A stretch of DNA of 64,000 bases from Deltaproteobacteria bacterium (GTDB lineage: Bacteria > Desulfobacterota > Desulfovibrionia > Desulfovibrionales > Desulfomicrobiaceae). The stretch lies in NCBI GenBank assembly GCA_009929795.1, contig RZZR01000001.1, positions 1 through 64,000 of the forward strand. The letters are read 5' to 3'. This document shows positions 35,293-43,972 of the stretch, in pieces. The notes below the pieces were generated by a model that searched no databases, was not told where the DNA came from, and saw nothing but the letters and a program-made list of their open reading frames with translations. A program made the position numbers and the translations under genes. Position 1 is the stretch's first letter. Every line of letters starts with the position of its first letter.

Positions 35293-37193
35293 GAACGGTC
35301 GCCCTCCCCTCCCCCGCCGTTTCGCCTTGTGCGGCCCAGACCGATGAATCCGGCCAGACACATGATGGTCCCGCCGATCCAGATCCAGTTCACCAGAGGG
35401 TTCAGGCTCAGCTTGAGGCTGACGTTGAGATCCTGGTCAAAGGCCAGGAGCGTGGCGTAGATTTCGTCGCCCAGGGAAGGGATGACCGAAACCTCGGCGA
35501 AACTCTGGTCGAAATTTCGATACAGCCGTTTCTGGGGTTTGAGAATTCCGACGGGCCTGTCGCCTTTGGCCACCAGGAGTTCGGCTTCGACCAGGGCCAT
35601 GGACTCGGTTTCCCGATCGTCGAAGCTCCGGTAGAGGATGCTGAAGGATCCGATATCCACGGTTCCGCCCTTGGTCAGGATGACCTCCTTCTCGGCCTTG
35701 TAGGGTCCGGATATGGCGATGCCCAGGACGACCAGTCCCAAGCCGAGATGGACTCCGAGAGCCCCCCACAACTTGCGGGACGATCGGGCGCTATGGTCGA
35801 CAAAAAAGACGGCCAAAGAGCTGAAGACCACGGTTAGTCCGGCGGCCGCCCCGACAAGGGCCAGGGGGATTCTGATCCCCATCCACCACAGCCCGGCAAG
35901 GCACAAGACCAGAACGGCCGCCGAGACCAAGGCGCCCCGGCGTGATGTGAGTCCGTCCCGCCAGGAGAACCAGGGGCAGAAGGCCAGCAAAAGGGACAAT
36001 AAAACGAACGGAGGCAGGCAGACCCGGTTGTAGAACTTGGCATCCAGGCCCATGGGACTCGCGCTCCACAGACTCGAAATATTCGGCCAGAGTATCCCGA
36101 GCACGACGATCCCGCCCAGGGCCAGAAAGATCCAGGCCGCCACGAGCATCATTCCCTGCCTGCTGGCCAGGTCCCCAATGGACGGCCCGGGCCCTTCGCT
36201 TTTGGCGAAGGTGACCGCCAGGATCAGAAGCAGGATAAGGGCCATGGACGCGAGCAGCGGAGTGGCCACCCCTCCACCGCCAAAGGCGTGGAGCGAGTCG
36301 ATGAACCCGCTACGAACGACAAAGGTAGCGAAAATACACATGAGGAAGGTCAGTCCGGCCAAAAAGACGTTGGTCTTGCCCAGGGCCCCCTTGGCCCGTC
36401 CGACGACCGCCGTGTGGACCAGGGCCGTTCCGGCCAGCCAAGGGACGAGGGAGGCGTTCTCCACCGGATCCCAAGCCCAGTATCCGCCCCAGCCGAGCTC
36501 CATGTACGACCACCAGGCCCCAAGGATGATGCCGGCGGTCAGAAAGATCCAGGAGATCAAGATCCAATTTCGACCGACGGAGATCCAGTCGTTGGAACGA
36601 CCGCCCAGGCTGAAGGCCGCGGCCAGGCAGCAGGGGATGGTGAACCCGGCATAGCCGATGAACAGCAAAGGGGGATGGAAGATCATGCCCGGATTCTGAA
36701 GGAGCGGATTCATGCCGTTCCCTTGGAGGGGAACCGGAGATAGCCTGAGGAATGGGTTGCTCGGACCTGTCAAGATGAGGAGAAACAAGGCCTGAGCCAG
36801 GAAGAAGAAGAGCCAGAAGGCTGCTTTGACCCTGACCGGGGCTCTGTCCAGGCCCGATCCCATGGCCACGAAAACGCCCATAACGGCGATGGCCGCAGTC
36901 CAGAACAGGAACGATCCGCTCTGTCCGGCCCAGAAGGCCGTGACCAGATAGAAAAATGGCAGAAAGGTGTCCGTGTATCCGTGGACATATTCGTAGGAAA
37001 AATCTCGAACCATGAGTGCCCGAAAAAGAATGGCACAGGCGACGAGGATGAAGCCTGCCACGGCAGCCTGGGCCATTCGGGCCCGGCGGTCGAAACCGGG
37101 AGATCCGGTCTTGAAGGACCAGGCCGCAGCCAGCCCTCCGAAAGAGGCGACGACAAGAGCGAGCAGGAGGCAGGCAAAAGCGACGACATGCAT
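35289..37193 (-). CDS. ccmF: cytochrome c heme lyase subunit CcmF
   Basis: 634 residues with about 14-15 membrane helices. The WWD domain is WGGYWAWDPVENASLVPWL (about residue 233); RSGFIDSLHAFG and NPLLQNPGMIFHPPLLFIGY are conserved CcmF segments carrying heme-ligand His residues. CcmF takes heme from CcmE and attaches it to CxxCH apocytochromes. Length is normal. Since CcmG/CcmH genes are absent from the cluster, CcmF here may act with other thiol-redox partners. Confidence 0.96.
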   Translation of the reverse strand: MHVVAFACLLLALVVASFGGLAAAWSFKTGSPGFDRRARMAQAAVAGFILVACAILFRALMVRDFSYEYVHGYTDTFLPFFYLVTAFWAGQSGSFLFWTAAIAVMGVFVAMGSGLDRAPVRVKAAFWLFFFLAQALFLLILTGPSNPFLRLSPVPLQGNGMNPLLQNPGMIFHPPLLFIGYAGFTIPCCLAAAFSLGGRSNDWISVGRNWILISWIFLTAGIILGAWWSYMELGWGGYWAWDPVENASLVPWLAGTALVHTAVVGRAKGALGKTNVFLAGLTFLMCIFATFVVRSGFIDSLHAFGGGGVATPLLASMALILLLILAVTFAKSEGPGPSIGDLASRQGMMLVAAWIFLALGGIVVLGILWPNISSLWSASPMGLDAKFYNRVCLPPFVLLSLLLAFCPWFSWRDGLTSRRGALVSAAVLVLCLAGLWWMGIRIPLALVGAAAGLTVVFSSLAVFFVDHSARSSRKLWGALGVHLGLGLVVLGIAISGPYKAEKEVILTKGGTVDIGSFSILYRSFDDRETESMALVEAELLVAKGDRPVGILKPQKRLYRNFDQSFAEVSVIPSLGDEIYATLLAFDQDLNVSLKLSLNPLVNWIWIGGTIMCLAGFIGLGRTRRNGGGGEGDRS

Positions 37194-37261
37194 GTGGAAA
37201 TCCTGTGTGGGAAAAGGGAACGCCCCGGCGGGATCTTACAGTCGGACAAGGCCGACCGGGA

Positions 37262-37681
37262 TCAGGACTCTTCGATGTTCTTGGTGTATTTGGAAGGACA
37301 CTTGGTCAGCAGGGTTCCGGCCTGGAAGCGACCCGTACCCGGATCGAACCCGCCCTCGACGATGACCTCCACCCCGGGTTTAAAGGTATCAGGTATCGCC
37401 CCCCGATAAGAGACTCGCAGAGATTTGGAGGCATCGACTTTGTCCACCAGATTGAAATCTACTCCCAGGCCACCGGCGGCTGTGTCGATCCCGTCCCCGG
37501 CCACAGTTCCGAAGAGGCGGGCTTGGGAGATGGTCGAAGTTTCCATGGCCAACGCCTCGGAAACGTTTAGAAAATAGACAGAGTCCTGCCTTAGTCCTGT
37601 AAAAACGAGAAAGACGATGCCGCCTCCGATGAGCAGGAAGGCCGTGATGAAAAGCCCGCGTTGGTTCTTTCGAGTCTTCAT
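37262..37681 (-). CDS. ccmE: cytochrome c maturation heme chaperone CcmE (Cys variant)
   Basis: 139 residues: N-terminal membrane anchor (about 10-28) and an OB-fold periplasmic domain (about 35-120). Most CcmE bind heme covalently through His in HxxxY; here the motif is CPSKY (Cys128, Tyr132). The Cys variant with loss of CcmG and CcmH is known from Desulfovibrio and archaea (CcmE* type), and works in Desulfovibrio desulfuricans as I recall. It begins the ccm gene set; an 8-bp-arm palindrome sits over its presumed ribosome site. Confidence 0.94.
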   Translation of the reverse strand: MKTRKNQRGLFITAFLLIGGGIVFLVFTGLRQDSVYFLNVSEALAMETSTISQARLFGTVAGDGIDTAAGGLGVDFNLVDKVDASKSLRVSYRGAIPDTFKPGVEVIVEGGFDPGTGRFQAGTLLTKCPSKYTKNIEES

Positions 37682-37697
37682 GGCGTTTTTTGGTCCC

Positions 37698-37714
37698 CCT
37701 TGATTTAATCAAGG
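37698..37714. repeat. 17-bp palindrome between CBS protein gene and ccmE
   Basis: Arms CCTTGATT and AATCAAGG around a single T, perfectly symmetric. On the minus strand the right half overlaps AAGGGGG, the likely ribosome site of ccmE, and the left half covers the stop of the preceding gene. It could reduce ccmE translation or be a small operator. There is no T run on the minus strand, so it is not a terminator for that direction. Confidence 0.5.
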
Positions 37715-38757
37715 CTACTGGACTCGCCTCCGGCAGTCAAGCTCCTACGGCGTTTTCGGGCCAGTTCCCGCATATCCACGAACTCGTCGGTTTCGTCCAC
37801 GATCTCGTTGCCCAGAATTTCTTCCAGAACGTCCTCCAGGGTCACTACTCCGGCCACGCCGCCGTATTCGTCCAGAACGACAAAAAGATGTTGGCGGGAT
37901 TCCAGAAAATCGACCAAAAGCTTGTCCAGGGTCAGAGTCTCAATCACGAAACGGACCGGCTTCATGAGATCGGACAATGTCTTGTCGTTTTCATCATTGG
38001 CCAAAGCCTCGAGGACCTCCCGTCGGTAGACCAGCCCGACAATGTCCTCCGGGTCCTCGTCATCATAGACCGGAATCCGGCTGTTGGGCCAGACGCTCTT
38101 GTCGGCCCGGGCCTGGAATACGGTGATGTTGGCGGGCAGAGAAAAAATCACCATCCTGGGGGTCATGACGTCTCGAACGATCTTTTTGTCCAGGCTGAGG
38201 ATATTTCGCATGGACAGGGCTTCCCGGGGGTCGATATGCCCGGCCTTGTGGGTTAGACTGATCTGGGCCAGGAGATCCTCTTCGGAAACGGTATGCTCGG
38301 CTTGGTGTTTGTGCATAAAACTGATCAGGAATCTGGAAATCCAGATAACCGGAATTGAAAGAATGACAAGCCATTGGAGAGGCCTGGCCAAAATAATGGC
38401 CAGCTTCCGATTATAGGTCACTCCCATGACTTTGGGAAGAATTTCGGAAAAAAATAGAATAAAGGCAGTGAAAATCAATGAAAAAAGAAAAAGATGTTCG
38501 TGTCCGAAAAACTCCACGGCCATAGCTCCGGACACGGCGGCTCCGGCTGTATGGGAAAGAGTGTTCAGGGTCAGGATGGCTGTGATGGGCCTGTCCACAT
38601 TTCGACGCAGCTCAAAAAAAATACGGCCCGACTTTCGACCGGAATTCTTGAGAGTCTCGAGATGGCTCAAGCTGACCGAATAGAGCACGGCTTCGGCCAG
38701 GGAACACAAAAAGGAAATGAAAAGAGTCAGAAAAACGACAACAAGAAGTGGTGTCAT
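37705..38757 (-). CDS. CNNM/CorC-type membrane protein with CBS pair
   Basis: 350 residues: an N-terminal DUF21/CNNM domain with three to four membrane helices (about 1-150), then two CBS domains (about 195-320: VMTPRMVIFSL; LDEYGGVAGVVTLEDVLEEI). The family is linked to Mg or Co efflux and was once called hemolysin. The usual C-terminal CorC_HlyC domain is missing; the protein ends soon after the second CBS domain. Start ATG 38757. It lies 23 bases upstream of ccmE on the same strand. Confidence 0.88.
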   Translation of the reverse strand: MTPLLVVVFLTLFISFLCSLAEAVLYSVSLSHLETLKNSGRKSGRIFFELRRNVDRPITAILTLNTLSHTAGAAVSGAMAVEFFGHEHLFLFSLIFTAFILFFSEILPKVMGVTYNRKLAIILARPLQWLVILSIPVIWISRFLISFMHKHQAEHTVSEEDLLAQISLTHKAGHIDPREALSMRNILSLDKKIVRDVMTPRMVIFSLPANITVFQARADKSVWPNSRIPVYDDEDPEDIVGLVYRREVLEALANDENDKTLSDLMKPVRFVIETLTLDKLLVDFLESRQHLFVVLDEYGGVAGVVTLEDVLEEILGNEIVDETDEFVDMRELARKRRRSLTAGGESSSLD

Positions 38758-38928
38758 GCAGAGTGAAAAAGGACCGGCCCAGCCTCCATCTGGAACTTCG
38801 ATCCTGTTGCCGGCGAAGATGCCGACGATCGGACATGGCGGGTCCCAGGCCGACGCCACGACCAATCCCTAACAGAGGCCAATGGCCAGGGCAAGGGTTT
38901 CCGGGCCGGTTTCGAGGTCGGATCGGGC

Positions 38929-39588
38929 TTGACCTCGCCCGACATTCCATCCACATTTCAGGACCCCACTGACGTCACCAACCACAGGGCAGGGCATTTG
39001 GACATCATTCTCGATCGTGACGGAACCCTCATCGAGGAAGAGCATTACCTCCGCGATCCAAGCAGGGTCCGCCTGATTCCGGGTGCCGGCAGGGCCATGC
39101 ACCGCCTTCAGGAAGCAGGAGCCCGCTTCCATCTGGTCACCAATCAGAGCGGCATTGGCCGGGGCTATTTCACCCTCGACGATTACCTGGCGGTCCAGGC
39201 CCGTTTGGACACCCTTCTGCTTGAACATAAGGTTCGGCTGCATGGCGTGCGGTTCTGTCCCCATGCCCCGGAAGAAAACTGTCGCTGCCGCAAACCGGCC
39301 ATTGGCCTTTGGGATTCCCTGCGTCGGGAATACGACTTGGATCCCGACCGATGCGTCATGATCGGCGACAAAGAGGCCGATCTTGAATTCGCCTCCCAGA
39401 CCGGGTTGAAAACGGCAATATTGGTTCTGACCGGGCACGGTCCAGAAGAGGCGGCCCGGCTTGGACTGCCCCGGCCGAAGCCCCCGGAAAACGTGATCCG
39501 CATATCCGACCAGGGAACCACCGTGCGTTTCGTAGCCGCATCTCTGCCCCTGGCGCTTGATTGGCTGGGCCGGGAGCCTCGCCCATGA
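38929..39588 (+). CDS. gmhB: D-glycero-D-manno-heptose 1,7-bisphosphate 7-phosphatase (GmhB-like)
   Basis: 219 residues of the HAD superfamily. ILDRDGTLIEE is the nucleophile motif, VTNQSGIGRG motif II, CPHAPEENCRCRKP the zinc loop of GmhB, and MIGDKEADLEFA the metal motif. GmhB removes the 7-phosphate in ADP-heptose synthesis. The only in-frame start is TTG 38929; no upstream ATG or GTG exists before a stop. HisB-type histidinol phosphatases are related, but neighbours (glycosyltransferases) favour heptose. Confidence 0.88.
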   Translation: MTSPDIPSTFQDPTDVTNHRAGHLDIILDRDGTLIEEEHYLRDPSRVRLIPGAGRAMHRLQEAGARFHLVTNQSGIGRGYFTLDDYLAVQARLDTLLLEHKVRLHGVRFCPHAPEENCRCRKPAIGLWDSLRREYDLDPDRCVMIGDKEADLEFASQTGLKTAILVLTGHGPEEAARLGLPRPKPPENVIRISDQGTTVRFVAASLPLALDWLGREPRP

Positions 39589-40712
39589 GAATCGCCTTCG
39601 AGGCCAAGAGGTTTTTCACCAACAGGACGGGGCTCGGCAACTACGCTCGAAGCACGGTCCACAACCTGCGTCGTCTGGATTCGTCTTTGGAGTGCATTCT
39701 CTACACGCCGAGGATCGAGGGACCCTTTGCCTCCTTCGCCGAGAGTATGGGATGCCAGGCCTGCGTCCCCCACGGGCTTGACGCGACCATGAACGGTTCA
39801 TTCTGGAGAACTTTCGGCCTGGGACGGGTCGCCGCCCGGGACCAAGCCGATCTCTTTCACGGCCTGTCCCACGAATTGCCTCTGGACATCGGACGATTTC
39901 CCGGGCCCAGCGTGGTCACGGTCCACGACCTCATTTTTCTTCGCCGGCCCGACGACTATCCCTGGCTGGATCGGACCATGTACCGGCTCAAATACGTGGG
40001 AAGCGCCAAAAGGGCCGACCGAATCGTGGCCGTCAGCCGAAAAACGGCCGACGACCTGGTCGAATTGCTGGGCATTCCCGAAGACAGAATTTCAGTCGTC
40101 CACCAATCCTGCAAAGCAGAGTTTATGATTCCCCCATCCCTCGAAGCCCGTCGTGCCATTCGGGATTCCCTCAAAATTCCTGAGTCCTACGCACTTTTCG
40201 TGGGCTCCCTGACCAGACGGAAAAACCCCCTCGTTCTCGTGGACGCCCTGGCCCTCATGCCCTCTTCCATCCGCCCTTGTCTGATCCTGGTCGGCTCCGG
40301 CCCGCTGGCTTCTGAAATTCGGACCAGGGTCTCGGCCAGGAGGCTGGAAAAAAACGTCTTTCTCCTTAAAAATGTCGAAGACGACCAGCTTCCGGCCCTG
40401 TACGCCGGGGCTTCGGTCTTTGTCTATCCATCGTTTTACGAGGGCTTCGGTATCCCCATTTTGGAGGCCCTCTGGAGCCGGGTTCCGGTGGTGGCCGCCA
40501 CGGGCTCCTGCCTGAAGGAAGCCGGCGGGCCCGGTTCCATCTATGTCTCGCCCGATTCCGCCGAGGAGATGGCTGCTGCCCTGAAACGGGTTCTGACCGA
40601 CAGTGAATTGGCCGCGAACATGGTCCGAGCCGGTCTGGAACACGCGGCCACATTCACACCCGAGGCCTCGGCCCGAAATCTTATGGAGGTCTATCGTGGT
40701 CTGCTCAGCTAA
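39585..40712 (+). CDS. family 4 glycosyltransferase
   Basis: 375 residues, GT-B fold: MRIAFEAKRFFTNRTGLGNY at the N terminus, VVTVHDLIFLRRPDDYP, then the donor site LPALYAGASVFVYPSFYEGF (about residue 268) followed by GIPILEALWSRVPVVA. The Glu pair of the EX7E motif is present. Typical of LPS or capsule assembly. ATG overlaps the gmhB stop. Donor and acceptor unknown. Confidence 0.92.
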   Translation: MRIAFEAKRFFTNRTGLGNYARSTVHNLRRLDSSLECILYTPRIEGPFASFAESMGCQACVPHGLDATMNGSFWRTFGLGRVAARDQADLFHGLSHELPLDIGRFPGPSVVTVHDLIFLRRPDDYPWLDRTMYRLKYVGSAKRADRIVAVSRKTADDLVELLGIPEDRISVVHQSCKAEFMIPPSLEARRAIRDSLKIPESYALFVGSLTRRKNPLVLVDALALMPSSIRPCLILVGSGPLASEIRTRVSARRLEKNVFLLKNVEDDQLPALYAGASVFVYPSFYEGFGIPILEALWSRVPVVAATGSCLKEAGGPGSIYVSPDSAEEMAAALKRVLTDSELAANMVRAGLEHAATFTPEASARNLMEVYRGLLS

Positions 40713-40725
40713 ACATGGTTCGAAC

Positions 40726-41709
40726 ATGACCATGATCCGACTGGGCGCCCTGGGGGATTTGGTCCTGACCACCGGCCCTCTTCTCCACTGGCACCGGACC
40801 CGGGGGCTGGTCTTCGACGTGGTCACCCGGGCCTCATTGGCCCCGATACTCCAGGGGCATCCGGCCGTGGGCCGAATTCAGGGACTGGAAGAACAGGCCT
40901 TGAACGGAGCCGCTTGGATAAAAACGGCCCGGGACCTTGCCCGATTCCAAGCCGGTTCGACCCTGGTCGATCTTCACGGCAACCTGAGAACCACAATTCT
41001 TCGAGCTTTCTGGAAGGGGCCGGTTCGCTCATCACTCAAACTTGGCCTCGAACGACGACTGTATCTCCAGACCGGGAATACCTCGATCGGCCGCCGGCTC
41101 CTGTCCCTGACCGTACCCCAGCGTTACGCCCTGGCCCTGGACGAGACAACCCCGCCAATTTGGCGATTGCATCCAGCCGTATTCCTTTCGCATGAAGAAC
41201 AGGAGGCCGCAGACAGGTTGCTAAACCCTTGGGCCCAGGGCCGGCCCATCGTGGCCCTCCACCCCTACGCCACCCATCCGGCCAAGGCCTGGCCTCGCCA
41301 ATCCTGGCTGGCCCTGGCCGCCCTGCTCCAGGCCCGGGGTCTGGCCGTCCTCGCTATCGGACGAAGCCCGGACCCTCTGGTCACCGGCGAGGCAGTCCTG
41401 AACCTTACCGATCAAACCGGAATCAGGGAGACCTGCGCCCTTCTCTCCCGATGCCGGGTTCTGGTCACCGGAGACTCAGGCCCCATGCATTTGGCCTGGG
41501 CCGTGAACACCCCCCTGGTGGCCCTGTTCGGTCCGACCACCAGACATTGGGGCTTCGCTCCTTGCGGCCCTCTGGCCACGGTCCTTGAATTCGACCTGCC
41601 CTGCCGCCCCTGTTCCCTCCACGGCCAGGACCGGTGCCGTTTTGGCCATGCCTGTCTGACCGAGATTTCAGCGGAAAAAGTGGCCAGGGCCGTCAGACGG
41701 TACGTCTAA
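40726..41709 (+). CDS. family 9 glycosyltransferase (ADP-heptose:LPS heptosyltransferase-like)
   Basis: About 327 residues. MIRLGALGDLVLTTGPLLHW, VDLHGNLRTT, ALHPYATHPAKAWP and VTGDSGPMHLAWAVNTPLVA are heptosyltransferase motifs. It would add heptose to the lipid A-Kdo core at the inner membrane. ATG 40726 and 40732 are both possible starts. The C-terminal CxxC-rich loop (CRPCSLHGQDRCRFGHAC) is common in GT9 proteins of this lineage. It completes a gmhB-GT4-GT9 LPS operon. Confidence 0.92.
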   Translation: MTMIRLGALGDLVLTTGPLLHWHRTRGLVFDVVTRASLAPILQGHPAVGRIQGLEEQALNGAAWIKTARDLARFQAGSTLVDLHGNLRTTILRAFWKGPVRSSLKLGLERRLYLQTGNTSIGRRLLSLTVPQRYALALDETTPPIWRLHPAVFLSHEEQEAADRLLNPWAQGRPIVALHPYATHPAKAWPRQSWLALAALLQARGLAVLAIGRSPDPLVTGEAVLNLTDQTGIRETCALLSRCRVLVTGDSGPMHLAWAVNTPLVALFGPTTRHWGFAPCGPLATVLEFDLPCRPCSLHGQDRCRFGHACLTEISAEKVARAVRRYV

Positions 41710-41750
41710 AAACGAAACGGCCCGGATTTTTCCAGACCGCTTCCAAAGCA

Positions 41751-42674
41751 TCACGGTCTGTTGGTCAGCCAGACACCGCCGATGACCATGACCCCGCCGG
41801 TCAAAAGGCTCAGATGGATCGGTTCGTCCAGAAGAAAGAACCCCATGAGCACGGCGAAGACCGGGACGAGATTGATGAACACCCCGGCCCGCGAGGCCCC
41901 GATGGTGTTGATGGCCGCATAGTACCAGTAGTAGGCCACGCCCGTGGCCAAGGTTCCAAGAAACACCAGACAGCCCCATTCGACCATGCCGGCCCGTATC
42001 AAGTCCGACGGCACATGCCCCCAGGCCGCCGGGATTAGCATGAAGGTCCCGACCAGACAGGACCAGGTCACCGCCGACAGGGGTTCCATGGTCCTCATCA
42101 CCGAGCGGCCCCCAAGGGAATAGGCGGCCCAAGCGGCCACGCAGCCCAGGATATAGACGTCCCCCGTCTGCACTCCCCCTTGAAGCAGGACCATGGGATT
42201 GCCGTCGGCGATGACCACTGCCACTCCAACCAGAGAAATCAACGTCCCCAAGATGCGTACCGGGCCAAACCGTTCCTTCCAGAAAACGGCCGACAGGGCC
42301 GCGATGCAGACCGGGATGCAGGCCACGATCAGGGCCGCCCGGCCGGCCGGAATCGTCTGGAGCCCGGTGAAAAAGAAACGGTTGTAGAAAAACACCCCGG
42401 TCAGGGCTAGAAACAGGACCGGCAGGAATTCCGATTTCCGTAGCGAGGGCCATCGGCCGCGAGAAAAACGGTACAGACCGACAAGAAAGCTGCTGGCCAA
42501 GGCCAGCCGGAGAAGAGCCGAAGTCATGGGATGCAAAGATTGGGACAAGAGCCGGCCAGCGATCCAGGTCCCTCCCCATAGGGCCATGACCCCCACCAGC
42601 CGGGCGTAAACGGGCCACAGGAGATAGCTGCCGGGCGATCCGGAACTGGAAAAGGTATTCAAAGCAAACTCCAA
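41751..42674 (-). CDS. EamA/DMT-family membrane transporter
   Basis: 307 residues with ten predicted membrane helices in two EamA repeats (about 25-150 and 170-305): PVYARLVGVMALWGGTWIAG and GTLATGVAYYWYYAAINTIG. The drug/metabolite transporter superfamily exports amino acids or other small metabolites; substrate unknown. Divergent from the AmrS gene with 253 bases between, in which I find no convincing promoter. Confidence 0.9.
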   Translation of the reverse strand: MEFALNTFSSSGSPGSYLLWPVYARLVGVMALWGGTWIAGRLLSQSLHPMTSALLRLALASSFLVGLYRFSRGRWPSLRKSEFLPVLFLALTGVFFYNRFFFTGLQTIPAGRAALIVACIPVCIAALSAVFWKERFGPVRILGTLISLVGVAVVIADGNPMVLLQGGVQTGDVYILGCVAAWAAYSLGGRSVMRTMEPLSAVTWSCLVGTFMLIPAAWGHVPSDLIRAGMVEWGCLVFLGTLATGVAYYWYYAAINTIGASRAGVFINLVPVFAVLMGFFLLDEPIHLSLLTGGVMVIGGVWLTNRP

Positions 42675-42927
42675 ATCAAATCGGGCGGGGTATGAATCGG
42701 ACCATTTCGGGAATGCCTTTGTTCAGACAGCGCGTTTCCTCATTTGTGGCCGACGATCGGCACGGCGGACATAATCAATGAATCGTTGCCTGCCAAGACA
42801 AGGTCCATCACCATTTTTACACCATCGGACCAAGGCGAACTCGGATGAATTTTTGGGCCCTTGCATTGGCAACCTGCAATGACGTAGTTTCAACAGACTG
42901 TAATCGCAAATACAAGGAGACCTGCTC

Positions 42928-43935
42928 ATGCGCGAAGCCAGACTCTGGAAAACCGAAAAGGACGATTGCGTCCTCTGCCTGCTCTGTGCCCATCATTGCC
43001 GCTTGAAGACGAACGAAAGGGGCCGGTGCGGGGTCCGACTGAACCAGGGAGGAAAATTGGTCACCCTGGCCGACCGGGTGCCGAGTATGGGCTTTGATCC
43101 CGTGGAGAAGAAACCGCTCTTCCACTTTTTGCCCGGGACCACGACCCTGTCTTTCGGAACCATGGGCTGCAATTTTTCCTGCCTTTTCTGCCAGAACAGC
43201 TCCTTGTCGCAAACTCCAAAACTTGGTGGCCGCATCCAGGGCGATGTCGTCGAGGCTGAATCACTGGTGGCTCTGGCCGGCCAACACGGGGCCCGGAGTA
43301 TTTCCTACACCTACTCGGAACCAACGATTTTTTTCGAGCTCATGCAGGACACGGCCCTGAAGGCCAAAGAAGCCGGGATGGCCAACATCATGGTCAGCAA
43401 CGGTTTTCAGAGCCCGCAATGCCTGGAGGCACTCGACGGCCTGATCGACGCCGCCAATATCGACCTCAAAGCCTTCACGGACACATTCTATCGGGACATC
43501 TGCGATGGGAGCCTGAAACCGGTCTTGAGGAATCTGAAACATATCCGGGAAATGGGCTGGCATCTGGAAGTGACCACTCTGCTCATCCCCGGCTTGAACG
43601 ATTCCGACAAAGAACTGGGGGAAATGGCGAATTTCATCGGCAAGGAATTGGGGCCGGACGTTCCCTGGCACATTTCCGGATTTTATCCGACCTTCAAGAT
43701 GATGGACCGCCCGCCCACTCCGTTGGAAACTTTGGAACGGGCCCGAAGAATCGGGCAGAAGGCAGGACTGTGGTTCGTCTATCATGGGAACCGCCACGGC
43801 CGTGGCGGTGAGGACACGATCTGCCCGGGGTGCGGCAAGACGGTCATGTCCCGCTCGGGCTTCACTCTTTTGGAAACCCGTCTCAAGGGAAGCGATTGTT
43901 CGTTCTGCGGCCACCGGATTCTCGCCGCCCACTGA
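42928..43935 (+). CDS. amrS: AmmeMemoRadiSam-system radical SAM enzyme (AmrS, PflA-like)
   Basis: 335 residues. The radical SAM cluster is CNFSCLFCQN (CxxxCxxC), preceded by an N-terminal Cys region (CVLCLLCAHHCRLKTNERGR, exactly as in AmrS) and followed by YTYSEPTIFFE. The C terminus has a zinc ribbon (CPGCGKT; CSFCGH). AmrS proteins normally occur with MEMO1 and AMMECR1 homologues in an undefined modification system; neither is adjacent here. AAGGAGACC precedes ATG 42928. Confidence 0.92.
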   Translation: MREARLWKTEKDDCVLCLLCAHHCRLKTNERGRCGVRLNQGGKLVTLADRVPSMGFDPVEKKPLFHFLPGTTTLSFGTMGCNFSCLFCQNSSLSQTPKLGGRIQGDVVEAESLVALAGQHGARSISYTYSEPTIFFELMQDTALKAKEAGMANIMVSNGFQSPQCLEALDGLIDAANIDLKAFTDTFYRDICDGSLKPVLRNLKHIREMGWHLEVTTLLIPGLNDSDKELGEMANFIGKELGPDVPWHISGFYPTFKMMDRPPTPLETLERARRIGQKAGLWFVYHGNRHGRGGEDTICPGCGKTVMSRSGFTLLETRLKGSDCSFCGHRILAAH

Positions 43936-43972
43936 CCGTCAAAACGGCCGGAACATGATGGCCGCCTGAAAG

